64,000 bases of DNA, taken from Alcaligenes faecalis. GTDB taxonomy: Bacteria; Pseudomonadota; Gammaproteobacteria; Burkholderiales; Burkholderiaceae_B. The translations under genes and the position numbers were made by a program. The DNA is taken from contig NZ_CP031747.1 in assembly GCF_005311025.1 (NCBI RefSeq), forward strand, positions 2,292,954-2,356,953, given 5' to 3'. Numbering within the stretch: position 1 is the first letter of the stretch; every line of letters starts with the position of its first letter. This document shows, in pieces, positions 52,961 to 61,502 of this stretch. The notes beneath the pieces were generated by a model. The model was not told the origin of the DNA. It searched no databases and worked only from the letters and a program-made list of their open reading frames with translations.

Positions 52961-52980
52961 AATTCAGTATATGCTAAATT
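52961..52980. promoter_or_regulatory. Imperfect AT-rich palindrome, ArsR operator candidate
   Basis: The 20 bases read almost the same on both strands (16 of 20), with AATT ends and a TATATG centre. The site lies between the AhpD-like and ArsR genes, 42 bases before the ArsR start, as expected for a BigR-like operator. Confidence 0.5.
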
Positions 52981-53022
52981 AAGATTTATCTAAATTAATG
53001 CGCAAGAAAAGCTGGATAAACC

Positions 53023-53334
53023 ATGATCCAAAGCAAATCCGACATCGAGCTGTTGCAAGAGAGCGCTGATCAAGCGGCCGCTTTGTTGCAGGCGGTGGGC
53101 AATCCCAAACGCTTGGTGATTCTGTGTCTCTTGATTCAGCAAGGCGAGATGAGTGTGGGAGCACTGAACGAGATGGTGGCGTTAAGCCCCTCGGCCCTGT
53201 CGCAGCATTTGGCGCGCATGCGCCAGGAAGGTTTGGTCAGCTACCGGCGCGAGGCGCAAACCCTGTATTACCGCATTGAGGACCCGAATGTCGCCACCTT
53301 GATTGGCACCTTGAAAGATATTTTCTGTCCCTGA
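53023..53334 (+). CDS. ArsR-family repressor, BigR/SqrR-like
   Basis: This 103-residue winged-helix protein has LQAVGNPKRLVILCLLIQQGEMSVGALNEMVALSPSALSQHLARMRQEGLVSYRREAQTLYYRI in several standard pieces, the second being the recognition helix. Cysteines stand at about 43 (ILCLL) and 102 (IFCP), the two places used by BigR and SqrR to sense persulfide. Its neighbours (DsrE, AhpD-like, DUF2892) fit a reactive-sulfur response. The regulated step is inferred. Confidence 0.85.
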   Translation: MIQSKSDIELLQESADQAAALLQAVGNPKRLVILCLLIQQGEMSVGALNEMVALSPSALSQHLARMRQEGLVSYRREAQTLYYRIEDPNVATLIGTLKDIFCP

Positions 53335-53421
53335 GCCTGATGGCATCAGGGGCGGGGCGCATCGCCTGCAGGCCATCGCCCGACCCGTTTTCCCCTTGCT
53401 TCTTTGTTAAAAGGATTCGCC

Positions 53422-53619
53422 ATGAAAAGCAATGTAGGTGGTTTGGATCGTATTGCTCGTATCGTTGTGGGTGTGGTGCTGATTGCGCTGGCAGTCACGA
53501 ACGTCATCGGCTGGTGGGGGTGGCTGGGCCTGATTCCTCTGATCACGGGGCTGGTCGGTTTTTGCCCGCTGTACCCCATGCTGGGCCTGAGCACCTGCCC
53601 GCTGAAAAAGCGTCAATAG
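53422..53619 (+). CDS. DUF2892 inner-membrane protein
   Basis: This 65-residue protein has MKSNVGGLDRIARIVVGVVL then two membrane segments and a C-terminal CPLYPMLGLSTCPLKK, the DUF2892 pattern found as the membrane part of E. coli YgaP. It lies after a BigR/YgaV-like ArsR gene, as ygaP follows ygaV, but has no rhodanese domain. The ATG at 53422 is the family start. Confidence 0.88.
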   Translation: MKSNVGGLDRIARIVVGVVLIALAVTNVIGWWGWLGLIPLITGLVGFCPLYPMLGLSTCPLKKRQ

Positions 53620-53663
53620 ATCACTCGCTATGGCCTAGTAGCGGGGCATTCCCGCCTGCTCCT

Positions 53664-53697
53664 TGAAAAGGTTCCTTGTGCTCAAGGAGCCTTTTTA
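53664..53697 (+). terminator. Rho-independent terminator
   Basis: AAAAGG-tt-CCTTG and CAAGG-ag-CCTTTTT pair with one internal loop and end in a T run. It closes the ArsR-DUF2892 unit. Confidence 0.85.
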
Positions 53698-53816
53698 TCG
53701 CCTGAAAACTCGCCTTGGCCAACGGATGCGTGGCGGCCAAAGCAAGGCGTTTGGCTGGCCTTTTCGCCAATGTATGATACAAATCTGTTCAATGTGGACA
53801 TTGTTTAGGTGTATTT

Positions 53817-54365
53817 ATGTCTGGCAACAACGCTGACACGGGCAAGAGCAAAAAGATTCTGATCATTGCTGGCCCGAACGGGGCAGGCAAGACGACGTTT
53901 GCGCGCTCTTTCCTCCCGGCCGAGGCGGAGGTGCTGCGCTTTATCAATGCAGATCTGATTGCTGCAGGTTTGTCGCCTTTTGCGCCAGAAAGCGCGGCCA
54001 TCAAAGCGGGTCGTTTGATGCTGGATGAATTGAAAGAAGCGGTTCGCCTGGGCGAGAGCTTCGCGCTGGAAACGACCTTGTCTGGCCAAGGCTATGTGCG
54101 CCATATTGAAAAATGGCAGGCGCAGGGCTATCGCGTCAGCTTGTATTTTTTAAGTCTGCCCGATGCGGATATGGCGATCGCGCGAGTGGCAGAACGGGTA
54201 CGTCAGGGTGGCCATAACATCCCTGAGCCCGTCATTCGTCGCCGCTTTGCGGCTGGCATGAAGAACTTCCTGCATCATTATCGGGATACCGTGGATGATT
54301 GGGTTTTGTACGATAACGCAGGCAGTGTGCCAGTCCTGTTGGAGTGGGGAGAGAAAGATGAATAA
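53817..54365 (+). CDS. Zeta-toxin-like P-loop kinase
   Basis: This 182-residue protein has the Walker A motif IIAGPNGAGKTTFARSF (about 16-32), the zeta-toxin strand FALETTLSGQGYVRHIEKWQAQGYRVSLYFL and the arginine finger-like VIRRRFAAGM. Zeta/PezT toxins phosphorylate UDP-GlcNAc and block wall synthesis; this compact version is typical of proteobacterial zeta-like proteins. It overlaps a small gene by eight bases, which may encode the antitoxin in reversed order. Confidence 0.85.
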   Translation: MSGNNADTGKSKKILIIAGPNGAGKTTFARSFLPAEAEVLRFINADLIAAGLSPFAPESAAIKAGRLMLDELKEAVRLGESFALETTLSGQGYVRHIEKWQAQGYRVSLYFLSLPDADMAIARVAERVRQGGHNIPEPVIRRRFAAGMKNFLHHYRDTVDDWVLYDNAGSVPVLLEWGEKDE

Positions 54366-54546
54366 AGAAGATATTTCCAAAGCAAAAAACCCGGACTTGC
54401 GGGCTTCGTTGGCCGCCTTGGAGCGTGCAGCGCAGTCGGCACGTTTTGTGGCCATGCAAACCAATACCTCGGTGGTCTTGGTAGAGAACGGCAAGATGAT
54501 CAAGCTCTCGGCAGAGCAACTGCGGCAGGAAGTCTGCAAGAGTTGA
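54358..54546 (+). CDS. Small protein overlapping the zeta-like gene, possible antitoxin
   Basis: This 62-residue charged protein starts MNKEDISKAKNPDLRASLAA; the overlap with the upstream stop means the two are translated together. The first half is helical and the end (TSVVLVENGKMIKLSAEQL) has strands. Similar short genes follow zeta-like kinases in other proteobacteria, by my recollection. The antitoxin role is inferred from position only. Confidence 0.7.
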   Translation: MNKEDISKAKNPDLRASLAALERAAQSARFVAMQTNTSVVLVENGKMIKLSAEQLRQEVCKS

Positions 54547-54767
54547 TGACGCTGGGCTGCGATCGCGGTCCTGGCCTGCTCGCGTCGTACTTTTGTTGCT
54601 GCTGAATAGCTGGTGTTGTGAGGGACTCAAGAGGGCGATGGGTCTTGTAGACAGGCCTGAGATGGCCGCATGAATATCCGTATAGCGCATGGAATCAGCC
54701 AGAAAGCAGGCTGGCAGACTAAGTAGTTACTCCAATCTGCCAGACATCCTTGTCGTCGAGATTGGCT

Positions 54768-55604
54768 TCAGACCATGCCCGCATCATGCTCCCTATCAGG
54801 GTACTGGCTCAAAGTCGCCAAAAACTCCGAAGGCGGATAAGCAAAGGTCTTTTTAAAGGCTACTGAATAAGCGCTCAAACTTTCATAGCCACTTTCCAGC
54901 GCCGCCTGCGTGATGGACCTGCCTTGCAGCAGAAACTGGATCGAGGCCATCAAGCGCATCTGTTGCCGCCATTTCCCCAGATTCATCCCCGTGCTTTTCA
55001 GAAAGCGCCGATGCAAGGTTTTCGGCGTCAAGGCGTATTGCTGCGCCACCTCATCCATCGTTTTTTGCTGGGCTGGCGAGCGCACCAGGTCTTCGCAAAT
55101 CCGTCGCATCAATTCCTCTTGCGGCCAGGGCAAATGAAAAGGCAGGGGATGCAGCACGCGCAACTCTTCTATCAATAGCTGTCCCAGTAAGGCGTCTCGT
55201 AACGGTGGGTTCTCTTGCGGAATCACCCGCACCAGTGCTGCAATCAATTCACGCACCAGTGGTGTGACATGGATCACGCAATCGTGGTCCGGTAATTGTG
55301 CGGCCAGAATTTCATCAATAAATAAACCATGCACATTCACGGCGGTGGTGGCATTGAGCTGATGCGGCACGCCGGGTCGCAACCAGACGGCGGTGGTCGG
55401 GGGCACCAGCCACTGGCCGGTGTCGGCCTGTACCAGCAGCACCCCTTCCGTGGCATACAAAAGATGCCCCCGGTGGTGGCGATGGCGGGGCACTTCATGG
55501 CCGGCAGGGTAATGCTCGATTACCCCGCTGACCAGCAAGGGCGAGGTATCGGAGTGAGACAAGTCCAGTGCTCGCCCACCGCGTTCAGGGGATGCGTAGC
55601 CCAT
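54768..55604 (-). CDS. AraC-family regulator with cupin domain
   Basis: This 278-residue protein has an N-terminal cupin (about 30-100: PRHRHHRGHLLYATEGVLLVQ and RPGVPHQL) and a C-terminal AraC domain (LTPKTLHRRFLKSTGMNLGKWRQQMRLM and AYSVAFKKTFAYPPSEF). It is divergent from the leuA leader, but such regulators usually control efflux genes elsewhere, so a link with leucine is doubtful. Confidence 0.87.
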   Translation of the reverse strand: MGYASPERGGRALDLSHSDTSPLLVSGVIEHYPAGHEVPRHRHHRGHLLYATEGVLLVQADTGQWLVPPTTAVWLRPGVPHQLNATTAVNVHGLFIDEILAAQLPDHDCVIHVTPLVRELIAALVRVIPQENPPLRDALLGQLLIEELRVLHPLPFHLPWPQEELMRRICEDLVRSPAQQKTMDEVAQQYALTPKTLHRRFLKSTGMNLGKWRQQMRLMASIQFLLQGRSITQAALESGYESLSAYSVAFKKTFAYPPSEFLATLSQYPDREHDAGMV

Positions 55605-55720
55605 ATTCAGAAATGTCCAAAAAAATAAAACAAATGACTATTTTTTGATAGAAGGCCAAGTGTCTTGCAGTCTAAAGTGCTTTTATCGTCTTCATCAAGC
55701 ACTTTGGGATTGAACCTGTC

Positions 55721-55834
55721 GTGACTCATTTGCACTTGCTATCGCTAGGCCTACTAGCCCTGACATCCGGTCGGGGTCCGTACGCCTGTGTGTGCGAATG
55801 GTCCTATCCTGGTTTCCCCAGACCCCGACTGTAG
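55721..55834 (+). CDS. Leucine-rich leader peptide of leuA
   Basis: A GTG-started frame of 37 codons begins (M)THLHLLSLGLLALTSGRG and ends PGFPRPRL. Seven of the first 14 codons are Leu, four of them the rarer CTA, plus two more Leu later counted at the end. It lies 55 bases before leuA and overlaps a 10-bp hairpin. This is the pattern of an amino-acid attenuator, in which ribosome stalling at Leu codons reports leucine shortage. No good ribosome-binding site is seen for the GTG, so the exact start is uncertain. Confidence 0.65.
   Translation: MTHLHLLSLGLLALTSGRGPYACVCEWSYPGFPRPRL
55769..55830 (+). promoter_or_regulatory. Attenuator-type hairpin in the leuA leader
   Basis: GGTCGGGGTC and GACCCCGACT can pair over 10 bases with one G-T pair, across the second half of the leader peptide. 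A further stem TAGGGAA/TTCCCTA lies at 55848-55876, just before leuA. No T run follows either, so control may act on translation or Rho rather than on an intrinsic terminator. Confidence 0.5.
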
Positions 55835-55889
55835 CCAGCTCCTTGGAGTAGGGAAGCCAGGCATGTCATTCCCTATATTCGAGGTTCCC

Positions 55890-57560
55890 ATGCTGACTGA
55901 TCCTTCCCACAAATACCGTCCCTTTCCTGTCGTCAATTTGCCCGATCGCCAGTGGCCGCAGCGCACCCTGAGCCAAGCGCCCGTGTGGCTGTCTACCGAT
56001 TTGCGCGACGGCAACCAGGCCCTGTTTGAACCCATGAATCGCGACCGTAAATTGCGTCTGTTTCAGGAGCTAGTCCGTATTGGCTTCAAGGAAATCGAGG
56101 TGGGTTTTCCGTCTGCCTCGCAAACCGATTTTGATATCGTCCGGCAACTGATTGACGAGGGCATGATCCCGAACGACGTCACGCCTATGGTCATCACCCA
56201 ACTGCGTGAGGATTTGATCGAAACCACGGTACGCAGCGTGGCGGGTGCGCGTCGTGTGATTGTGCATTTCTACAATGCGATTGCTCCTGCTTTCCGGGAA
56301 ATCGTCTTCAAGATGGAGGTGCCGCAAATCATCGAGATGGTGCGTCACCATGTGGAGGTGTTCAAGCGCCTGACGGCCAAGCACCCGGAAACGGAGTGGG
56401 TGCTGCAATACTCACCTGAAACGTTCTGCATGGCAGAGCTGGAGGTGTCGCTGGCTGTCTGCAATGCGGCTATTGATGCCTGGGACGCGGGTCCAGCGCG
56501 GCCCATGATTATCAATTTGCCCACCACGGTGGAAGTGACGACAGCGAACGTCTTTGCTGATCAGATTGAATGGATGGATCGCCATTTGAATAGGCGCGAA
56601 CATATCGTTCTGTCGGTACACCCGCATAATGATCGCGGAACGGGCGTTGCTTGCGCTGAACAAGCCATGCTGGCCGGCGCACAGCGTGTCGAGGGGTGTC
56701 TGTTTGGCAATGGCGAGCGCAGTGGCAATCTGGATGTGGTGACCTTGGCCCTGAATCTGTATACCCAGGGTATCTCTCCGAATCTGGATTTCTCTGACAT
56801 CTCGGCAGTAGCGCGTATCGCGGAAGAGGCCACGTCCTTGCCCATTCACCCACGTCACCCGTATGTGGGCGATCTGGTCTTTACCGCCTTTTCCGGTTCC
56901 CATCAGGACGCGATTGCCAAGGGCTTTGCGGTGCAGAAAGAAGATGCCCCCTGGCGTGTACCTTATCTGCCAGTCGACCCCAAGGATTTGGGCCGCACCT
57001 ACGACAGTATCGTGCGTGTCAACAGCCAGTCCGGCAAAGGAGGCATCGCTTTTCTGCTGCAACGCGACTACGGCATTGTGATGCCGCGCCGCATGCAGGT
57101 GGAGTTCAGTGCCATTGTTCAGCAGATTGCCGATTCCAGCGAAACGGAGCTGAACAGCCAGCAGATTTGGGAACTGTTTGAGACCACCTATCTGCAAGCC
57201 AATCAGCGCCAGGGGAACAACAGCTACCGAGCACATCGCCTGTTCGATGAGGCACAAGGGCAGCAGGGCATAGAGCTGCAATGCGTCAATGCCAATGGCG
57301 AGACTGAAATCTATACCGGAACGGGCAATGGCCCGATTGCGGCGACAGTGGCGGCCTTGAACCTGCCTTTGCGTATCGATAGTTACGAGGAGCGCAGCCT
57401 GGGTTCAGGAGCGGACGCTTGCGCGATGGCGATTGTGGAAGCGGTCATGCCCGGTGTGCCTGGTTCGAAATTTGGTGTGGGCAAGCACGCGAATATCATT
57501 ACGGCCAGTGTGATGGCGGTGATGAATGCGGCGGCACGTTTTGAGGAGGTCGAGGCTTAA
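55890..57560 (+). CDS. leuA: 2-isopropylmalate synthase, type 2
   Basis: This 556-residue enzyme makes the first step of leucine synthesis from acetyl-CoA and 2-oxoisovalerate. The TIM barrel (about 25-320) has LSTDLRDGNQALFEPM with the catalytic Arg-Asp and SVHPHNDRGTGVACAEQAMLAGAQRVEGCLFGNGERSGN with the metal-binding His pair. The C-terminal regulatory domain (about 425-556) is present, so leucine feedback is expected. The long type-2 length and start MLTDPSHKYRPFP match beta- and actinobacterial LeuA. The leader peptide upstream suggests attenuation. Confidence 0.95.
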   Translation: MLTDPSHKYRPFPVVNLPDRQWPQRTLSQAPVWLSTDLRDGNQALFEPMNRDRKLRLFQELVRIGFKEIEVGFPSASQTDFDIVRQLIDEGMIPNDVTPMVITQLREDLIETTVRSVAGARRVIVHFYNAIAPAFREIVFKMEVPQIIEMVRHHVEVFKRLTAKHPETEWVLQYSPETFCMAELEVSLAVCNAAIDAWDAGPARPMIINLPTTVEVTTANVFADQIEWMDRHLNRREHIVLSVHPHNDRGTGVACAEQAMLAGAQRVEGCLFGNGERSGNLDVVTLALNLYTQGISPNLDFSDISAVARIAEEATSLPIHPRHPYVGDLVFTAFSGSHQDAIAKGFAVQKEDAPWRVPYLPVDPKDLGRTYDSIVRVNSQSGKGGIAFLLQRDYGIVMPRRMQVEFSAIVQQIADSSETELNSQQIWELFETTYLQANQRQGNNSYRAHRLFDEAQGQQGIELQCVNANGETEIYTGTGNGPIAATVAALNLPLRIDSYEERSLGSGADACAMAIVEAVMPGVPGSKFGVGKHANIITASVMAVMNAAARFEEVEA

Positions 57561-57577
57561 GCAGCCATCAAGCTGCG

Positions 57578-57626
57578 GTGGGCCGCGCTAGCTTCTGTGT
57601 GTAACACAACAGCGCGGGCCACTTTT
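57578..57626 (+). terminator. Terminator of leuA
   Basis: GTGGGCCGCGCT and AGCGCGGGCCAC pair over 12 bases with one mismatch and are followed by TTTT. It lies 18 bases after the leuA stop. Confidence 0.75.
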
Positions 57627-57755
57627 GACGGCTAAGTGGCTCTGAGTCAGGGGGCGACTCTGCTTGAAGACTGCTTCACATAGCGAGCGGATAAAACCAC
57701 ATTCACGTCCCTGGCTTACGAAAAACGGACACTCTTTACATTCAAGTAAATGCGA

Positions 57756-58226
57756 TCAAGCAGGCAGTTCGTCTTTTTGATCAACATTCTTGTCTGTGGG
57801 CAGGTCTAGATTCACCACCTGGCTTAACCAGCGTGCCACCACCTTCAGTTCATCCTCCGTAAAGCCGTCGGATAGTTGCTGATTCAAGTCCTGCAAGGTT
57901 GATTTGGCCTTGATGCTGGCTTCTTCTCCGGCGGGAGTCAGCGTCAGGCAAATCTTGCGTGTATCCACATCGTCCGTCAGGCGTTGAATCAGGCCTGCTG
58001 CCTGCATGCGCTTGGACAATCCTGTAATTGCAGCCGGAGCCACTTGCAAGGCGCTGGCTGCTTCTCCCACCGTGACCGAGCCTTGAGAGCGAATCAAGAA
58101 CAGCATGCCAACTTGGGCCGCGCTGATATCTGTCCATGCCGAGGGCTGCTTCTGAATCCAGCGCTGCAAAGCCTTGTGGGCATGGTTCAACAAAAAGACA
58201 AAACGTGGCTGTGATTTCTGGCTCAT
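57756..58226 (-). CDS. MarR-family regulator
   Basis: This 156-residue winged-helix protein has SQGSVTVGEAASALQVAPAAITGLSKRMQAAGLIQRLTDDVDTRKICLTLTPAGEE in standard MarR order, including the beta-wing DDVDTR. It is 33 bases downstream of the alpha/beta-hydrolase gene and probably represses that operon by binding the repeat at 59154. The ligand is unknown. Confidence 0.88.
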   Translation of the reverse strand: MSQKSQPRFVFLLNHAHKALQRWIQKQPSAWTDISAAQVGMLFLIRSQGSVTVGEAASALQVAPAAITGLSKRMQAAGLIQRLTDDVDTRKICLTLTPAGEEASIKAKSTLQDLNQQLSDGFTEDELKVVARWLSQVVNLDLPTDKNVDQKDELPA

Positions 58227-58259
58227 TGTGGCGATGGCTGAATAGATATCGGTTAGACG

Positions 58260-59135
58260 TCAGGAATTCGATGCGGGGCCGGATTCGCTTTGTGCGATCA
58301 GCCAGTCGACCACTATAGGCCAAAGTGCCTCGGCGTTGCGTTTACGAAAGAAGCCCATGTGACCAATATGCGCCAAACCCAGCTGCTTGTGCTCCAGTTG
58401 ATGCCTTTCTATACGGGCCTTGCCTAGTGGTTCCAACAGCCTGGAAATAGCTCGCGGATTGGCCCAGGGGTCATCATCAAAACCCAGAACCAGCAAGGGA
58501 ATATCGACCTGGCTAGCGCGTTGTTTGGCATCCAGCTGTGGATCGTCATAAAAATAATGGGGCTTTTGCGTCCAGCGGCTCCATTGCTGCATGACGCCAC
58601 GTGGAAGGTCCTCGCCAAAGCCCAAACGCCGGGTCGGCATATAGCCGTAAAGGCCGCACAGTACGGGAGTAAGTACCCGCATGATCAGCCCCACCCGAAA
58701 GCGCTCCATGGGCTTTTCAATTAAAGCGGTAACCCCCGCATGTGACGCAATCATCACGGCAGCTTTCACGGAGCGAGTCGCGGGGGAGATAGCAATCGCA
58801 TGGCCGCCAACGCTATGACCAACAGCCAACATGGGCAAGCCGTTAAAACGATGGGCGACCCAGTCTGTGACGTAAACCGCATCCTCCAGCATCCACTCGG
58901 ACATGGAAACATCGCATTGGCGTATATCCTTCTGACGAGATCGGCCTATACCCCGGTAGTCGTAGCTCAGAACAATGAATCCCAGGCTGTTCAGATGTTC
59001 TGCAAAAGGACGATAGAAATCCTGTGGGACGCCGGTGGCGGGGTGAATGATGATGGACGCTTTGGCATCAGGAGCTGGCCATAAGGTCGCGCTGATCGGG
59101 TCTTTTCCAGCCTGCTGAATCGTCACCTGTTGCAT
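58260..59135 (-). CDS. Alpha/beta hydrolase
   Basis: This 291-residue protein has the nucleophile elbow AVGHSVGGHAIA (Ser about 107), VLSYDYRGIGRS near the oxyanion hole, VLGFDDDPWANPR for the acid residue and AHIGHMGFFRKR for the catalytic His. It resembles the YheT/serine aminopeptidase-like esterases. The substrate is not evident. It forms an operon with a MarR regulator. Confidence 0.88.
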   Translation of the reverse strand: MQQVTIQQAGKDPISATLWPAPDAKASIIIHPATGVPQDFYRPFAEHLNSLGFIVLSYDYRGIGRSRQKDIRQCDVSMSEWMLEDAVYVTDWVAHRFNGLPMLAVGHSVGGHAIAISPATRSVKAAVMIASHAGVTALIEKPMERFRVGLIMRVLTPVLCGLYGYMPTRRLGFGEDLPRGVMQQWSRWTQKPHYFYDDPQLDAKQRASQVDIPLLVLGFDDDPWANPRAISRLLEPLGKARIERHQLEHKQLGLAHIGHMGFFRKRNAEALWPIVVDWLIAQSESGPASNS

Positions 59136-59153
59136 GCTTGTCTCTAATTTTAG

Positions 59154-59165
59154 TTAACGTGTTAA
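59154..59165. promoter_or_regulatory. Inverted repeat, MarR operator candidate
   Basis: TTAAC-GT-GTTAA lies 19 bases before the hydrolase start on the minus strand. It is an inverted repeat of the AT-rich kind bound by MarR dimers. Confidence 0.5.
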
Positions 59166-59242
59166 TGATATTAGAGTGGCTTCAGAAGTGAGTCAATCCG
59201 GGCCCAAAGGGGAAGGGGGTTGTTAGTGACGACAGTCAGACC

Positions 59243-60115
59243 TTACATTTCAGCGACCAACCCCTTGATCGCCTCGATATACCAAGCCTGATCGTTCATC
59301 CTGTGCGTCAAGATAATCGGTGAAGTCGCCTGCGGTTCTTCGATCAAGCGGTAGTGCAGATCGTTGCGCAGACGAGCCGAGGTTGGGATCAAGCACAAGC
59401 CAGAATCGGCAGCCACCAATCCCAAGGCCGCTTGAATTTCCCCGGCCTCATAAACTTCGGCCGGGCGCACGCTGTGATCGTGCAGCAGGTGCAGAACGTG
59501 GTCTGCGAAGCTGGGTCTGGGTTCTTTGGGATACACAATCAGCTTTTGGCCTTGCACTTTTTTCAGGCTCAATGGCTTGTCTGAATTGGCCAGATCCGAG
59601 CTGGGGGGAATGGCCAGGGCCAGTTGTTCTTCCCGCAACACCGTTCTTTGCACCGACGCATCATTCAGTCGTATCCGTCCGAACCCCACATCAATCCGTC
59701 CTGACTTCAAGGCTTCCAGCTGCTGCATGGAGGTGAGCTCCACCGTTTGCATATCCACTTCCGGATATTGATGGCGCAGCTTGCGCATCAAAGCGGGCAG
59801 GCCGCCGTACAGGGTAGAAGCCACAAAGCCTATCGACAGAGTTTGTCGTTGGTGCAGTCCGATTTGCCGTGTCGTATGCACCAGTTGATCGACCCGGCTC
59901 AAGATCTGCAAGGCCTGCTCATAAAATACCCGTCCGGCTTCGGTCAGCCGCAAGGGGCGGTTATTGCGCAGCAACAGTGTGACGCCCAGCTCCTCTTCCA
60001 GCAATTGGATCTGTCGGCTAAGCGGGGGCTGGGCCATGTGCAGGCGCTCCGAAGCCCGAGTGAAGTTGCGGGTTTCGGCAACGGCCACAAAATATTTGAG
60101 CTGACGTAGATCCAT
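59243..60115 (-). CDS. CatM/CatR-type LysR regulator of catechol genes
   Basis: This 290-residue protein opens MDLRQLKYFVAVAETRNFTRASERLHMAQPPLSRQIQLLEEELG in the typical CatM/BenM/CatR form, and the effector domain contains FVASTLYGGLPALMRKLRHQYPEV as in those cis,cis-muconate sensors. It is divergent from catB with an ATAC-N7-GTAT site between, the known arrangement of cat genes. It should activate catBA when muconate is present. Confidence 0.92.
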   Translation of the reverse strand: MDLRQLKYFVAVAETRNFTRASERLHMAQPPLSRQIQLLEEELGVTLLLRNNRPLRLTEAGRVFYEQALQILSRVDQLVHTTRQIGLHQRQTLSIGFVASTLYGGLPALMRKLRHQYPEVDMQTVELTSMQQLEALKSGRIDVGFGRIRLNDASVQRTVLREEQLALAIPPSSDLANSDKPLSLKKVQGQKLIVYPKEPRPSFADHVLHLLHDHSVRPAEVYEAGEIQAALGLVAADSGLCLIPTSARLRNDLHYRLIEEPQATSPIILTHRMNDQAWYIEAIKGLVAEM

Positions 60116-60186
60116 AAGGGAAAACCATACCTAGGCTGAATTGATGGTGTTTAGTTTCTTGATTTTTAATATTTATATCAGAAACT

Positions 60187-60201
60187 ATACTCTAAAGGTA
60201 T
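60187..60201. promoter_or_regulatory. CatM/BenM-type binding site
   Basis: ATAC-TCTAAAG-GTAT is a perfect match to the ATAC-N7-GTAT motif used by CatM and BenM. It lies 58-72 bases before the catB start and 72-86 bases before the regulator start, where a LysR recognition site is expected. Confidence 0.8.
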
Positions 60202-60258
60202 AGAACTAGACCTATTTAGTCTTGGAAATAACGGGCCTGCTTCGTGTTCAATCAAGGC

Positions 60259-61434
60259 ATGGAACACACGCGATCTTCTCAACTATTAGCAGCTCCAGCC
60301 CTGATCGAAAGGGTGGAGACTTTGCTGCTGGATCTGCCTACGATCCGTCCTCATCAATTGGCGATGACGACCATGCAAGGCCAGACTTTGATGCTGGTGC
60401 GCTTGTACTGTTCGGACGGTACGGTGGGTGTAGGCGAGGGCACGACCATTGGTGGTCTGGCCTACGGTGCCGAGTCGCCCGAAGGTATGAAGCTGGCCAT
60501 CGACACCTACTTCACTCCCTTGCTGCTGGGCGCCAATGCCAGCGCCGTGCCGGCTTTGATGGCTCGCTTGAACACGGCGATTCAGGATAACCGTTTTGCC
60601 AAGAGTGCGGTAGAAACCGCGCTGTTTGATGCCCTGGGCAAGCGCACCGGTCTGCCGGTTTCGCACCTGCTGGGTGGCCGCATGCGCGACAGCCTGCCTG
60701 TTGCCTGGACACTGGCCTCGGGTGACACCGCCAAGGATATTGATGAAGCCGAGCGCATGCTGGCGCAGGCTCGTCACCGTATTTTCAAACTCAAGATTGG
60801 TCGCCGCCCGGTAAAGGACGATGTGGCGCATGTAGCGGCTATCAAGAAAGCGATGGGTGATCGCGCCGATGTTCGCGTAGATGTGAACATGGCCTGGAGC
60901 CCCTTGCAGGCTCAGTATGGTATGGCTGGCCTTGTCGATGCCGGGTGCTCGCTGGTGGAGCAGCCAGTGCGTCGTGCTGATGCTCTGGCCGATCTGAAAG
61001 GTCGTTTCCCGATTGCCTTGATGGCCGATGAATCCCTGACCGGCCCGGCCTCTGCGTTTGCGCTGGCCCGTGATGGCGCCGCCGACGTGTTCGCGATCAA
61101 GATTGAACAGTCCGGTGGTTTGCGTGCAGGTTTGCAAGTAGCAGCGATTGCCGAAGCCGCCGGTATTGAGTTGTATGGTGGCACCATGCTGGAAGGCGCG
61201 ATCGGCACGATTGCCGCAGCCCATGTGTTTGCCACAGTGAACCAATTGCAGTGGGGCACGGAACTGTTCGGGCCCTTGCTCTTGACCGAGGAAATCCTGG
61301 CAGAGCCACTGAATTACAGCAATTTTGAATTACAGATACCTCAAGGGCCGGGTTTGGGTATCGTACTGGACGAGGATCGTGTCCAGTATTTCCGCCGCGA
61401 CAGGACACAAGTCAGTGTTGGCTCGGCTGCCTAG
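60259..61434 (+). CDS. catB: Muconate cycloisomerase
   Basis: This 391-residue enolase-superfamily enzyme converts cis,cis-muconate to muconolactone. The N-terminal cap has LDLPTIRPHQLAMTTMQGQTL; the barrel has the catalytic Lys in RIFKLKIGRRP, the metal ligands in VRVDVNMAW and ADESLTG, and the second Lys in FAIKIEQSGG, with LYGGTMLEGAIGT near the C-terminus. A GTG at 60244 is an alternative start. It is followed by catA in the same direction. Confidence 0.95.
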   Translation: MEHTRSSQLLAAPALIERVETLLLDLPTIRPHQLAMTTMQGQTLMLVRLYCSDGTVGVGEGTTIGGLAYGAESPEGMKLAIDTYFTPLLLGANASAVPALMARLNTAIQDNRFAKSAVETALFDALGKRTGLPVSHLLGGRMRDSLPVAWTLASGDTAKDIDEAERMLAQARHRIFKLKIGRRPVKDDVAHVAAIKKAMGDRADVRVDVNMAWSPLQAQYGMAGLVDAGCSLVEQPVRRADALADLKGRFPIALMADESLTGPASAFALARDGAADVFAIKIEQSGGLRAGLQVAAIAEAAGIELYGGTMLEGAIGTIAAAHVFATVNQLQWGTELFGPLLLTEEILAEPLNYSNFELQIPQGPGLGIVLDEDRVQYFRRDRTQVSVGSAA

Positions 61435-61502
61435 GCGCAATAAGAAGCCAGTCGTAGCGGCTTTGCTTGGAACACTTTTTTCAGGATATTAGGAGACACA
61501 GA

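Noticed and set aside
55788-55889. Longer N-terminus for LeuA
   Set aside because: The extra 34 residues overlap the leader peptide in another frame and are unlike LeuA starts; the ATG at 55890 fits the family.
60286-61245. 319-residue open frame on the minus strand
   Set aside because: It is antisense to catB and has shadow-like composition.
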